Origin: Aureobasidium sp. EXF-3400 | Taxonomy: Eukaryota; Ascomycota; Dothideomycetes; Dothideales; Saccotheciaceae | NCBI GenBank assembly: GCA_024195585.1 | Contig: SWBL01000144.1 | Location: 1 to 64,000, forward strand | Direction: 5' to 3' | Length of the DNA stretch: 64,000 nucleotides | Shown here: positions 54,909 through 64,000 of the stretch, in pieces | Position numbering within the stretch: the stretch's first letter is position 1 | Layout: the number at the start of each line of letters is the position of its first letter | Position numbers and translations under genes: made by a program | Notes under the pieces: model-generated | Seen by the model: only the letters and a program-made list of their open reading frames with translations | What the model was told of the DNA's origin: nothing | Database searches by the model: none

Positions 54909-56766
54909 TTACAACAGCATGTCGATGTCCATGTGCTCCTCCTTCTCGGTATCTCTCTTTCTCTTTCTGCTCTCTTCCTCCGAAAGAACGTTGTTGCCAT
55001 CGTCCTTGTTCTTGCCCTGCTCCTTCATTTGTTCAACGCGCATTCTCTCCTTCTTCTGTTCCATGTGCTTTTTCAACCTGTCGTCATCCTCCTTGTCTCT
55101 GGCGTCCTTGACCCTCTGGACTTCTGCCTCCATATTGTCAAGCTCGCTCATCAACTTGGATTTCTCCTTCTTTTCCTTGTTGAGCTTCTCGACCGCACCC
55201 TCCAGACTTTCCTGTCGCTCCTTTTCCTGCTTGTCGAGTAGCTTGTAAAGGTCGGTAGGCACGCTGTTGTCTTCGACATCGCAAGCGTCCACTACTGCTC
55301 TCACCGCTTTATTTACAGTATGAGAGTTGCGCTCGTTGGCAGCTATCTGCGAGTCCAAGTTGCGAATAGATCGTCGTTTCCAGGGACTTTCTGGAGCTGT
55401 ATAGTTTCGTTAGTCCTGGTCTTCTTCGGAACAGTGGGATGGAAAGCATACCGTCCAGCGACTCGCGTGAAACATGGCAAGCTTGAAAATTCTGTGGTAG
55501 CGATCATCAACATCCCGACCGAGTTTCTCTCTGATGTAGTCGTCAAAGTGTTCCGAGACTGTATCTAATCAGCAATCGCAATAGAAGAAAGAGGGTATCG
55601 AACGGCTTACATTGGCTTGAAGAAACTGTCGGCGCATGGTTGTCCAAAGCTTGCGGAGTGATTGTTGCAGAAGCTAGTGGCCGAGAAGAGGCAGGTGATG
55701 ATTTTGGCTGGGGTCTCTTGAAAACTGGCTTGCCAGTGATGGTAGGAGTACCAGAAGGTAAGAGTTGGCTGGAGCTTGACATGGTGTCTCGAGGCTCATC
55801 CTTATCAAACAACACAGCAGCAAACGGATCTTCTTTAGCAAAAGATGGTTGTGCAAGATCTTGAGGTTTGCCAGTCGTTGATGCGTTCTTCGAACTTTCT
55901 GTGGCAGACAAGTATTGACCGAACCCTCTTCTCGTGCTTCCAGGTGATGGACTACTATTGGAGTGTACAGTACGTGCCGTGATATAGTTGTCTGTTAAAT
56001 CGTCAAAGGATCCCTCATCGTACTGTTTTGTGAGTAGTCTTGATGATGCCTTGACCGCAGTCTTAGCTGCAGCCCCTGTTGCCGGTCTTGGTCCTACATC
56101 CTTTACACTCGACTTCGATATAGCAGGTTCCTTAGCCACTGCTTTGACTTTACGACGACTGGGTTCCGACATTTGCGCGATAGAGTTTGTCTGCAGATGA
56201 GCCTTCGACAGGAGTACAGTTGGCTGAGATGATGTTTGCTCGAGACCAGATCCTTGCTTGGGTTGATTGACGATGCCCAAAGAGCTAGGTTGCGTCGAGA
56301 GTAGCGGTAAAGATCTCACAGCTCCAGCGTTTGTTTGTCTCAGATCTGTCTTTTGGTTCTTTGTCGGTGTGTTTGTTGCAGTTCGAATAGATCTGGTCAG
56401 ATCTACGGGACTGCTCCTGCTTGTTGGAGGGAGACGTTTTGTTGTTGTCGGCCACGCTATATTCTGGCGCCAGTGATAATAAAGACTATAGTCGAAGTCG
56501 TGCTCGGGGTTTTGGAGTTGCTCGTAGAATTTGTTATAGGCGTCTCCAAAACCAGGTTCCATGCCAGTCTCCTCGAGAAGACACTTTTTCGTTAGTTCAA
56601 TCCCCTTTTCAAAAGCTGCTTCCATCTTGTCTCTCTCCCTTTGTAAATCTGCCTCTGTAGGATCACGGCCTTCTCGCTTGATGAAGACCGATGTGAGTTT
56701 GTCGGGATATCCGGGCGTATATATCGCACGGACAGTGATGCAACCATCTTTGGACATACTAGTCAT
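54909..56766 (-). CDS. Unrecognised protein with C-terminal coiled coil (splice-dependent)
   Basis: Exon 1 is 55611-56766 and exon 2 is 55452-55558 (intron of 52 nt, donor GTAAGC). Exon 2 encodes SEHFDDYIREKLGRD and HRIFKLAMFHASRWT. For exon 3 there are two options. The acceptor with the better branch site (at 55397, after GACTAACG) leads to a 17-codon end and a stop at 55343, giving 438 residues. A later CAG acceptor, with exon 3 from 55346 to 54909, stays in frame and adds a 145-residue coiled coil (LDKQEKERQESLEGAVEKL and more, Lys/Glu-rich), giving 566 residues. That coiled coil has no ATG of its own near its start, so it most likely belongs to this gene. The N-terminal 130 residues look folded; the middle is Ser/Pro-rich. 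No family was recognised. Confidence 0.6.
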
Positions 56767-56985
56767 GGCGGTTACAGGGCAGATGTGTGAGTGAGGAAGT
56801 TGATGGCGCGAGAAAACAAGAGAATAAGAATGGACGTTGATAAATCACAGTGAAAAGTTTATGACGAAAAACAGAAGACTTGATTTCTCGTAGTTAAGAA
56901 CTGCAGGCGCGATGGTGTTCCACCGTAGATTTGACTAAGGCACGTAGTCAGAAGAGGCAAGAGCGCCCGACTTCATTTCCCCCGC

Positions 56986-57663
56986 TTAGTGAGCGTCATT
57001 GGCGGCACCTTCCTTCTTGATAGCTTCCTTGTTGACCATCTTGGCGAGGTCGGCTTCGATCTCACTGATCTCGGCGTCGCCGGGAAGGCCAATCTGAAGA
57101 TGCTCAATTGTCTGCTTGAGAACCTCGTCATCCCTGTCATTGATAATATGAGCGATGTTGAGATTGGTGGTGTGAGGACCACCAGCGCCGAGACCATCCT
57201 CACCTGCGTCGGCGCAGGTGGATTCGAGGAGAGCACCAAAGTCTTCGAACTGGCGGGCGCGAAGCTCGAGGTGGTCCTCCAGGCTCTTGATAAGGGTAGC
57301 TCTAGTAGCGGAGACATCCTTTGCCTGGACGAACGTTAGCCGTGAAGCGAGAACATGGCGAAGCACAAAACTAACCATCTCAAGTTTAGCCTGAAGTGCG
57401 GCCTTTGTGATGGTTCCTTCATCAGGCTTGTTGACGCGTTCGTTGATGAGAACTTCAACTCTGGTGTTGATGACCTTGAGAAGGTCGTGCTTGATAGCCT
57501 CCTTGAGTGCGGAGACATTGGGATCGGTCTTGATCATGCCCTGGACGACATCGTAGACGATGGTCATAGCAGACTGGGTGATGGCATGCTTGACAGCCTC
57601 ATTGATGACATCGTTGGCCTTGTCAGTGTTCATGGCGTCGTTCATCTTTTCGCCCTTGTCCAT
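56986..57663 (-). CDS. Unrecognised helical protein (208 aa)
   Basis: Exons 57376-57663 and 56986-57324. The 51-nt intron (57325-57375) has donor GTTAGT, branch GGCTAAC and acceptor CAG, but contains no stop and is a multiple of three, so retention would add 17 residues. A 44-nt leader intron is likely at 57668-57711 (donor GTACGT). The product is helical and soluble: VINEAVKHAITQSAMTIVY, ALKEAIKHDLLKVINTRVE and LIKSLEDHLELRARQFED segments, then a Gly-rich loop and an acidic-basic tail (EIEADLAKMVNKEAIKKEG). No signal peptide, membrane segment or known motif. Function is unknown. Confidence 0.7.
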   Translation of the reverse strand: MDKGEKMNDAMNTDKANDVINEAVKHAITQSAMTIVYDVVQGMIKTDPNVSALKEAIKHDLLKVINTRVEVLINERVNKPDEGTITKAALQAKLEMVSFVLRHVLASRLTFVQAKDVSATRATLIKSLEDHLELRARQFEDFGALLESTCADAGEDGLGAGGPHTTNLNIAHIINDRDDEVLKQTIEHLQIGLPGDAEISEIEADLAKMVNKEAIKKEGAANDAH

Positions 57664-58252
57664 GCTTCTTGAATTAGCAACACCATCGCGAGTGGATAGT
57701 CTGGTACGTACTTTACGGTGTGCGAAGAAATCTGTGTTTCGTGTCGAGGTGGGATGGAAGAAAGCTGTAGAGGAACGTTTGTTGTGAACGCCAGTGAGGT
57801 GGTAGGAAGTCCAGTGGTTCCGGAACCTCACGGAAATCCGTCCTAACGTCGACACCAGCGTCGAGAACGCGGTCGAGTTTGGATGTAATCTCAGGGGATC
57901 GTTTGCGGTATATCAAGACCTTCTTCATAACCCTAGGAGTCTTTGACATATCAAAGGCCTTGGGTATCTGTACGTCCTGCTTCCTCATTCCTGTACATCA
58001 ACATCAACCTGACTGTAAGCCTACGAAAGCGTATTGCTTGGACGTACAACTTACCAAGATACTAGCCAAAACGTTCACTCTCACATCGCAGCCGACGCAG
58101 TGTTGGGCGTACGGCATCCAATAGGTAAACCACACGGAGCACTCATCATTGGCAACGTAGCTTGCTTGTCTTTGACCTCTTCAAAGCGGTTGTCTTTCCC
58201 CTTGTTCGACATCAATCACAACCTACAAGCTCGACACCTCCCTCCAGGCAAC
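57664..58252. other. Divergent promoter and leader region
   Basis: 589 bp between divergent genes. It includes the leader intron of the left gene (57668-57711) and the leader of the right gene. No extra coding gene is supported, although the right-hand frame is open for 73 codons upstream of its ATG. Confidence 0.5.
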
Positions 58253-59809
58253 ATGTCATCACCACCTCAAGGACCGCATGAGGTTTTCGACTTGCCTCCT
58301 AATCCTTACGCAGCTCCAGATGATGTTTTGGTTCAGCAATGGCAGCGGAATGCAGAAGCTGTACACGCTGGGCTGACTCTTCCTGGACATCCTACACTGT
58401 CAACATCAAGCCACGAGATAGAGCCACAGTTCTCACTACAGGGAATGTATCCATGTGAAGTCGACATGACACACGTAAGACTCCAGAACAGGCTATCCCT
58501 GACCCCCTCAACGAGACTGACCGCTCAATCCCAGGCCGAGAACTCTAGCACGTCAGAATCTTCAGAAGACCTTACTGAGCTAGCAAATCTGCAAGAGGCA
58601 TACTCAGACCGGTTTTCGAGACTGGTTGCGCAAGCCGGCGCAGAGAATGCTCGTACTTTGCAGCAGATCAGAATGGGAATCGCAGTCGACATGCGAAGTT
58701 GGGACCAAGACGAAGATGACTACCTGCAGACAGACCTCGTGGATGATGCAGCACTGGATGTATCTGGCCAATCAGAGTCGCTTCCTCGTGAAAGCGCCGA
58801 TGGTCAGACAAAGCTCTCATCTTCACTCAGCTCAGTACTGGAGGCTGCAGAGCAGCGCTTTTCGTCCAGATCAGGATGCTTGGAGACAAAGCTGTTAGAA
58901 TCATCACAAGCCCCGCACCCAAACATGCAGTTTTCTGACTTCGACTTTGACGACATGGCATTCCAGCACATTCTGCCTACCACAGAACAATGCGGGATGC
59001 AGCCCAACATCAGTGAAGGTCAAGCACAGTCGGCCGCGCTTTCGAAGGCCTTGAGTAAAGCCAGATCAAAGAGAACTGCGTCGCCCATAGACTCCATGTC
59101 TTCAGAAGCCATGGAGAGTTCTCATCCGGACAGCGCCAGAGTCGAAACTTCACTCGACATGGCTGGAGAAAGTCAGCATAACTTCTTCGCCGATGCTCCC
59201 AACCTTGAATTTGCCGCCCTTGCCCCTCCGACCGCGCCCAGTTCCCCTTGCGAGCCGCTCGAATCGCACCTATCATCAGTCTTGGACAGCCAGGAGGTTG
59301 TTACCGCCGATGAGTCACAGCCCATCCAGCCTGATGATCAACCTAGGGAGAAATATATCCGTCGCGTCAGCGAGATTGTGGTCGAAATCTGCAAACTGCC
59401 CAATGAGCAGCGTGAGACGGAGACAAAGAGACTTCTCACATGTCTCGGATTGGACCAGTCACAGCAAGACAGTGCTTTCAGGATTCTCAAACGCATGGTC
59501 GTGCACAATGGAGAGACAAAGAACGATGCACTCCCTGTTATTTTCCGAAAGTGGCTCTGTCTCCTGGTCCACGATGCACAGATCCGAGCAAGCGCCACTA
59601 GCAGCACCACTAGCAGCGCCTCCAGCAATATCAAGAACAAAGGCCCTTTCTGCAACGATGGCATCCACAAGCTGAAGTGCGGTCATGAATGTCGCTCAAA
59701 CCAGGAATGCGGCATGAACTGTGTCATCTATTCAGCCTATCCTGACACGCCTTTCATTGACGTTCGACTGTCGGAACTTCCTTGCGACATGTGTGCCAAT
59801 TGGCTATGA
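58253..59809 (+). CDS. Unrecognised 518-aa protein with Cys-rich C-terminus
   Basis: Start taken at the ATG at 58253; the frame is open further upstream but has no ATG there. Residues 1-370 are low-complexity and rich in Ser, Gln, Glu and Asp, with acidic-hydrophobic patches (FSDFDFDDMAFQHIL) like activation or docking motifs. Residues 380-455 look helical and folded (YIRRVSEIVVEICKLPNEQ, FRILKRMVVHNGETKND, FRKWLCLLVHDAQIR). The last 50 residues have a Cys pattern CX8CX3CX5CX3C, containing CGHEC and ECGMNC, and a final CDMC, suggesting a small zinc- or disulfide-stabilised knob. No signal peptide is present, so a zinc site is more likely. No family was recognised. Confidence 0.65.
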   Translation: MSSPPQGPHEVFDLPPNPYAAPDDVLVQQWQRNAEAVHAGLTLPGHPTLSTSSHEIEPQFSLQGMYPCEVDMTHVRLQNRLSLTPSTRLTAQSQAENSSTSESSEDLTELANLQEAYSDRFSRLVAQAGAENARTLQQIRMGIAVDMRSWDQDEDDYLQTDLVDDAALDVSGQSESLPRESADGQTKLSSSLSSVLEAAEQRFSSRSGCLETKLLESSQAPHPNMQFSDFDFDDMAFQHILPTTEQCGMQPNISEGQAQSAALSKALSKARSKRTASPIDSMSSEAMESSHPDSARVETSLDMAGESQHNFFADAPNLEFAALAPPTAPSSPCEPLESHLSSVLDSQEVVTADESQPIQPDDQPREKYIRRVSEIVVEICKLPNEQRETETKRLLTCLGLDQSQQDSAFRILKRMVVHNGETKNDALPVIFRKWLCLLVHDAQIRASATSSTTSSASSNIKNKGPFCNDGIHKLKCGHECRSNQECGMNCVIYSAYPDTPFIDVRLSELPCDMCANWL

Positions 59810-61473
59810 GGGATGGGTTGGTTGCGGCGTGAGAGGAAATCCTTGCATCCTTCCATGGCTGGCAGGTCGCCGACGATTGGTGACGAATAAGCTGCGAGAA
59901 GGATATGCTTTACAAAGATTCAGAAGTTATACGATTGGTTCTCGGACAAGCGAAGAGGGACTTCAAGTCGCAAATGCATCGGGGGGCGGTTGATGAAGTT
60001 GGTCCTGCTGGAGGAGTCTGTAATATGGAGTTGGCGAATGGAGAATGATTGTTGATACGGGGGTCCAACTGGAGTTAGAAAAGAAGGACAAGAGCGTCAT
60101 GCTTTTTTTCTTTCATCAAAGCGGTCTAGGTCAGTGTTCTCTGCAATAGACCCAAGAAAGTATCTATCAAGCATTCTCAGAGGCGAGTGCTCATAACTTA
60201 CGGGCCTGCCACCATTGTTTGTGCTTCTGCGAGAGCCACTTTCATGACCGAGCACCTACACATCAGGAATCGCCGGGCCTGGAAATATACAGCACTCTTC
60301 GTCGCATTAAGATGGTGGCGATATTGAGCTGTTGTGTGTTGGTGTTGAGAAGCTCGAAGCCAGAAGCTCGAGCTCGTGAGCAATCATGATAATTAATTCC
60401 ATCCGCAGAAACAAAAATATATAAGCCGGCTCATCTTCGGCTCTTTCTGAACGACTACTTTCCTTGTTCGACATTGCGTCCTCTCTCAAATTACCTACAG
60501 AGTCAACATACTCAAGCATGAACATACGATAGAGTACATATTGGTCTCAGCGAAACCCTGTATATCCAATTTCTGGGTTCTTGGTATACTGGCTATGTAA
60601 TCGTCTGTCCGCATTTTTACTGTGTCAGATATTGAGCATGAACATGATCTCTCCAGATGGTATCGACAGCAGAGCTTGTTCGTGGCTTGAGATACCCAGA
60701 GTTATGATCCATGGGATTGGTTGATCAACCCTTGTTCAAGAACTTGAGGCGGTCGGCTAATGATAGCTTTCGATCTGGACATAAAAAGAAGGTTGCGCAG
60801 ACATATCACTCACCCTGAGCAGTAAGGGTTACAGCCAAACTTACAGACAATATACCGGTGAGTATGGAGAGCACAAAGAAGGCTTGGTTACAGCACGGAG
60901 CGGAAACCTGAGTGTAACAAAGAACATGTTTGCTACCCAAACATGTCTCACCCACTTGACCGGCCTGTGGCAAACAACAACACCCTCTATCCATTGGAGA
61001 TAGCTACACATACTGATAAAGTCGCCGTCGGTACAACACAGCCCATTTAGCCGAACGGCAACCCGCTCCCAGAGATCTCGCATCCGAATCCCTCACTCTG
61101 CGAACTCCCTTATTAACTCTAATAGGATCCTCACCAGTTCGATAGCGCGAATTGAGGTCATCCTCACTGCGGTGGCTTCGCGCACCCCGCACCACAAGTC
61201 TCGAACGAGACCCAGGTAATTAGTTGTCCTTGCAAACACAAGTTTCTACTTACTCTGGAGCATGTGAAGGATTCGGCATCAATTGGAGCAGGAGTGACCT
61301 CGCAAACACGAGCACTTAGCTCCTTGTGAAGCTGGATTGCCCGGGGGACTCCCCGGATGTTCTGACTGAACAACCCAAAATCGTAAGTGCACATTCTTGA
61401 GATCTCTGGGAGCTATACTTTTTTTGCTGTTCCTATTCGATTTGATTACTTGCATGATCGCAGCTTACCCCAA
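59810..61473. other. 1.66-kb gene-free region before the NRPS-like gene
   Basis: No supported gene. It contains a short palindrome CCGGGG-GACT-CCCCGG at 61341-61356 and AT-rich 3' flank. It is the 3' flank of both neighbours, so promoters are not expected. Confidence 0.45.
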
Positions 61474-64000
61474 TCATATACTGAAACTCCATTGGCTAAT
61501 CCACCGCTCCATCAACTCGACACTGATGGACTGCGCGTTCCTGAGAGCTGGACTCAGAGCAAGACTTTTCGAGTTGTCGATTGAAGGCTTTCTCTTTTCA
61601 GTCTCGCAAGCACTTTCGAAAAACTCAACCAGACCTGCGGCTGGAATGTTTCTTCCGTGTCCACTCTCGACCTGTTCTTTTAGCAGTCTAATCCAATCGG
61701 AAAGAGCCACTCTTTTGAGATTTTTGAATGCTGCAAGCTCTGGTAATAAATCTGTCCAGGTGGTGGTTTGTGGATTGACAATGTTGTATACCCGGCAAGA
61801 CTCGCGAATCTGAGACCCATCGAGCATGATCTCGCATAGGGTAGCTGCAGCTACATCAACGGGCATCCAATCAATTCTGTCCAGTGAACCTAGTGAAGCA
61901 GGAATAGCTCCCAGTTGAATCGAGGAAGCTAGCATAGCGGGCAACCATTCTTTCTTTGGCCACTGGGGTACTTTGTCACCCCATGGTTCATCATTCAAGA
62001 CTCCACCGAGCTGACCAAGACGATAAATCACACTTTTGACATCAGTGATAGCAGTGGTCGCGGCTACCAAACATTCAGCAACGAGCTTTGACTGTGTGTA
62101 ACCCATGGCTTCCGCCTTTAGCCAATCGTGGACAACTTCTTCGGGAATGAGATCTTTGGAAGTGCCGACAGCGCCTATGGACGACACGAACACGAAAGTG
62201 GGTGAACGGTCACAAGACATACAGAGCTCCATAAGCTGAGCAGTGAGACGAATGCTGGACTCGAAATGTGACAGTGGCATGCAAAAGTCGACAGGCCATG
62301 CGTTCTGAACCACACAAGTGACATCTCGCTGCAGAAGAAGCCAGTCTGGTTCGGATAGACCGAAGCGCGGTCGAGAGTAGTCTGCGTGGAAATATTGGAT
62401 GTATGTCGAATCTGTATTGCCGAATGGAAGATTACATGCATCTCGTTTCAGATTGGCATTGGAGTCGCGACTGAGACAGTATATCCTCTGGACGTTCTTT
62501 CTACTCGAGAGTTGGACCAAGAGTTGAGTGCCCAAATGTCCAGTGGAGCCAACAAGGAGGACAGTAGCAGCTTCTCCCTCAATAACTAGGGCCTTGCGGC
62601 TCATTGGTGAGTAGCAATCGTATAGCCTCTGCATTGCCTTTACTGAGTCTTCTCGTCCAGTCATCGAGCCACATATGAAGTGTGACAGTAGATCAATGCT
62701 CGGAAAGTCGTAGATGACTTTAGTCGTGATTTGTGTTGGCAAGTTGAGAAAAGCGGTCCTGATATTCTTGGCCATTGTCATAGCGTGAAGTGAGTCCAGT
62801 CCCAGATCAAAGAAACTTTTGCTGGGCGGTGTTGTCCGATATCTAGGAATCCCTCGAACGATACTTGTGACAGTTTGTTTGACACTATCGAAATCCATCG
62901 GACGATCTGCCTGGGCAAGAGATGCAGCAGTGCCTTCGTGTAAATGATAGAGTTCATCAAGCTCAGCAGCAAAAGTCTCGAGCGTGCGCTTTCGCCGAAT
63001 TGTGCCCTTGTCTGCTCGAGCAGCTTTTTTCCCCTGTTTGGCAACTATGACCATATCTTTCATCACACGTCCATATTCGGGACACTTCTCGTTGGCTTTC
63101 TGTACAATTGACCATAACTCCTCCACGAGTTCTTCTTCGGGCGTGTCTTCCTCGCTGGACTCTGGAGACGACAGCTCCACAAGTAACGCGCACTGTTCGC
63201 GACCTTCTCCGCAGACAACAGCCGACTCAACAGCAGGATGGCCACTGACGATCATGTCTTCCATGGCGGTAGGGTTGAACTTCTCACCATTGCTAAGGAC
63301 AATGATATCATCCATGCGACCTTGCCACAGCCACAGGTCAGCTTTACTGTGATGTTTCGTAAACAGGTCCTTCGTGTGGTATTCCTCGAGTTCAGGATAC
63401 ACCCAGAAAACAGGTTGAAACTTCTCGAATTCAGGCTTCCGTTCAATGACAAGCTCGTAAAGATTATCCGCATAACGACGATACACACCGCCAGCATGAG
63501 CGCTTAGTTTGACATATGACCAGTCATCCCGCTGCAAAACTTCGACAGGGAAGAAACCAGTCTCCGAGGCTCCAAAGACAGTCACGAGAGTAGTGCCAGA
63601 CGCAATGCGATTGCCGGCCTCGGTGGGTAACGGTCCTCCGCCATACATCACACTAGTGCACTTCCAGAGATTCTCAAGGTACTCAGCATTTCCTGCAATC
63701 TCGGTGAGGATCGATGGAGGCATGATAGCGGCTTCAATGTTACATTTGATAATCATGTCGCTTGCAAGTTCTGCTGTCAAAGGTATCGAAGGCGGCAGGA
63801 CTGTCGGGATAGCATTCCAGATCGACAAAAACAACGTGCTGATAGCCGAGGCATGAAACATCGGGAAGAACAACAATGTCCTCTTACCCTTGTACGTATC
63901 ACACTGTATCGGCTGGCTTGCCAGAGATATCTCTTGGAAGGCGTCGAGAGCAGCTACTGCGCCATGACTCATGGTGATCGGTTTCGGCATGCCAGTACTT
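61474..64000 (-). CDS. NRPS-like reductase: adenylation, carrier and thioester-reductase domains (5' end outside window)
   Basis: A continuous open frame reaches the right edge, so the N-terminus is missing. It enters within adenylation motif A3 (STGMPKP). Further A-domain marks are FPMFHASAISTLF, VMYGGGPLP, VFGASETGFFP and WLWQGRMDDIIVLSNGEK. The carrier domain has FDLGLDSLHAM with the phosphopantetheine Ser. The C-terminal NAD(P)-dependent reductase starts at VLLVGSTGHLGTQLLVQL and has the catalytic YTQSK. No condensation domain is present. Such A-T-R enzymes activate a carboxylic acid or amino acid and release it as aldehyde or alcohol. The domain set and the FHAS segment resemble fungal aryl-acid reductases more than Lys2 alpha-aminoadipate reductase. 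The substrate is unknown. Seen length is 842 residues, all C-terminal. Confidence 0.9.
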   Translation of the reverse strand, partial: STGMPKPITMSHGAVAALDAFQEISLASQPIQCDTYKGKRTLLFFPMFHASAISTLFLSIWNAIPTVLPPSIPLTAELASDMIIKCNIEAAIMPPSILTEIAGNAEYLENLWKCTSVMYGGGPLPTEAGNRIASGTTLVTVFGASETGFFPVEVLQRDDWSYVKLSAHAGGVYRRYADNLYELVIERKPEFEKFQPVFWVYPELEEYHTKDLFTKHHSKADLWLWQGRMDDIIVLSNGEKFNPTAMEDMIVSGHPAVESAVVCGEGREQCALLVELSSPESSEEDTPEEELVEELWSIVQKANEKCPEYGRVMKDMVIVAKQGKKAARADKGTIRRKRTLETFAAELDELYHLHEGTAASLAQADRPMDFDSVKQTVTSIVRGIPRYRTTPPSKSFFDLGLDSLHAMTMAKNIRTAFLNLPTQITTKVIYDFPSIDLLSHFICGSMTGREDSVKAMQRLYDCYSPMSRKALVIEGEAATVLLVGSTGHLGTQLLVQLSSRKNVQRIYCLSRDSNANLKRDACNLPFGNTDSTYIQYFHADYSRPRFGLSEPDWLLLQRDVTCVVQNAWPVDFCMPLSHFESSIRLTAQLMELCMSCDRSPTFVFVSSIGAVGTSKDLIPEEVVHDWLKAEAMGYTQSKLVAECLVAATTAITDVKSVIYRLGQLGGVLNDEPWGDKVPQWPKKEWLPAMLASSIQLGAIPASLGSLDRIDWMPVDVAAATLCEIMLDGSQIRESCRVYNIVNPQTTTWTDLLPELAAFKNLKRVALSDWIRLLKEQVESGHGRNIPAAGLVEFFESACETEKRKPSIDNSKSLALSPALRNAQSISVELMERWISQWSFSI

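Noticed and set aside
58034..58252. 73-codon upstream extension of the Cys-rich protein gene
   Set aside because: No ATG in the extension; it starts only from a TTG.

Overview
This window comes from the nuclear genome of a filamentous ascomycete (Pezizomycotina; gene content and intron style fit Dothideomycetes, but the class is inference). The signs are short GT-AG introns of about 45-60 nt with CTAAC/CTGAC-type branch sites, a dispersed 5S rRNA gene, a rhodopsin/PTH11-like receptor, a Zn2Cys6 regulator, a STAND/NLR protein with ankyrin repeats, an NRPS-like reductase, and ascomycete-type NPR2, HSP104, Mnn9-family and GH47 proteins. There is no operon structure. Many longest open frames begin at non-ATG codons or run through introns, so starts and exon borders here were re-derived from ATG codons, splice signals and frame.

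Layout. 0-2.3 kb: the 3' part of a 5S rRNA gene, then a secreted CE1/PHB-depolymerase-like esterase facing away from a large PNP-NACHT-ankyrin NLR-like protein (2.3-6.6 kb). 7.4-9.3 kb: an unrecognised protein ending in a CCHC zinc knuckle. 11.2-18.1 kb: a rhodopsin-domain membrane protein, an arylsulfotransferase-like membrane protein and a secreted PEBP-like protein. 18.5-25 kb: SAP18, a secreted Ser/Lys-repeat protein and a TDG/MUG-type DNA glycosylase. 25.3-31.4 kb: a Zn2Cys6 regulator with a DUF3425-like C-terminus, a gene-poor stretch with CTTCCT-rich repeats, tRNA-Ser(GCT), and a secreted GH47 mannosidase. 32.7-40 kb: an S6-kinase-like AGC kinase, a DUF3455 secreted protein and a DHA1-type MFS transporter. 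40.2-46.3 kb: a nuclear-looking coiled-coil protein with a SUMO-interaction-like motif, a gene-free segment with a diverged duplication and a tRNA-like relic, a small helical protein, and NPR2. 47-54.8 kb: housekeeping genes (mitochondrial processing peptidase beta, SDH4, HSP104, a GT62 mannosyltransferase). 54.9-64 kb: three unrecognised genes and an NRPS-like adenylation-carrier-reductase whose 5' end lies beyond the window.

How the genes relate. Most are independent housekeeping or accessory genes. Supportable links are: MPP-beta and SDH4 share a 384-bp divergent promoter with a CCAAT box; HSP104 has a four-unit heat-shock element upstream; NPR2 and the S6-kinase-like gene both belong to TORC1 signalling but are about 10 kb apart with no shared promoter. 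The NRPS-like gene at the right edge may be the margin of a biosynthetic cluster outside the window.

The best leads for something new are the NLR-like protein with near-identical 99-bp ankyrin units, the possibly Gag/ORF1-derived zinc-knuckle protein beside it, the Ser/Lys-repeat secreted protein, the coiled-coil/SIM protein, the splice-dependent frame choice near 55.3 kb, and the duplicated non-genic segment near 42.5 kb. I did not find a clearly defined new multi-gene system.
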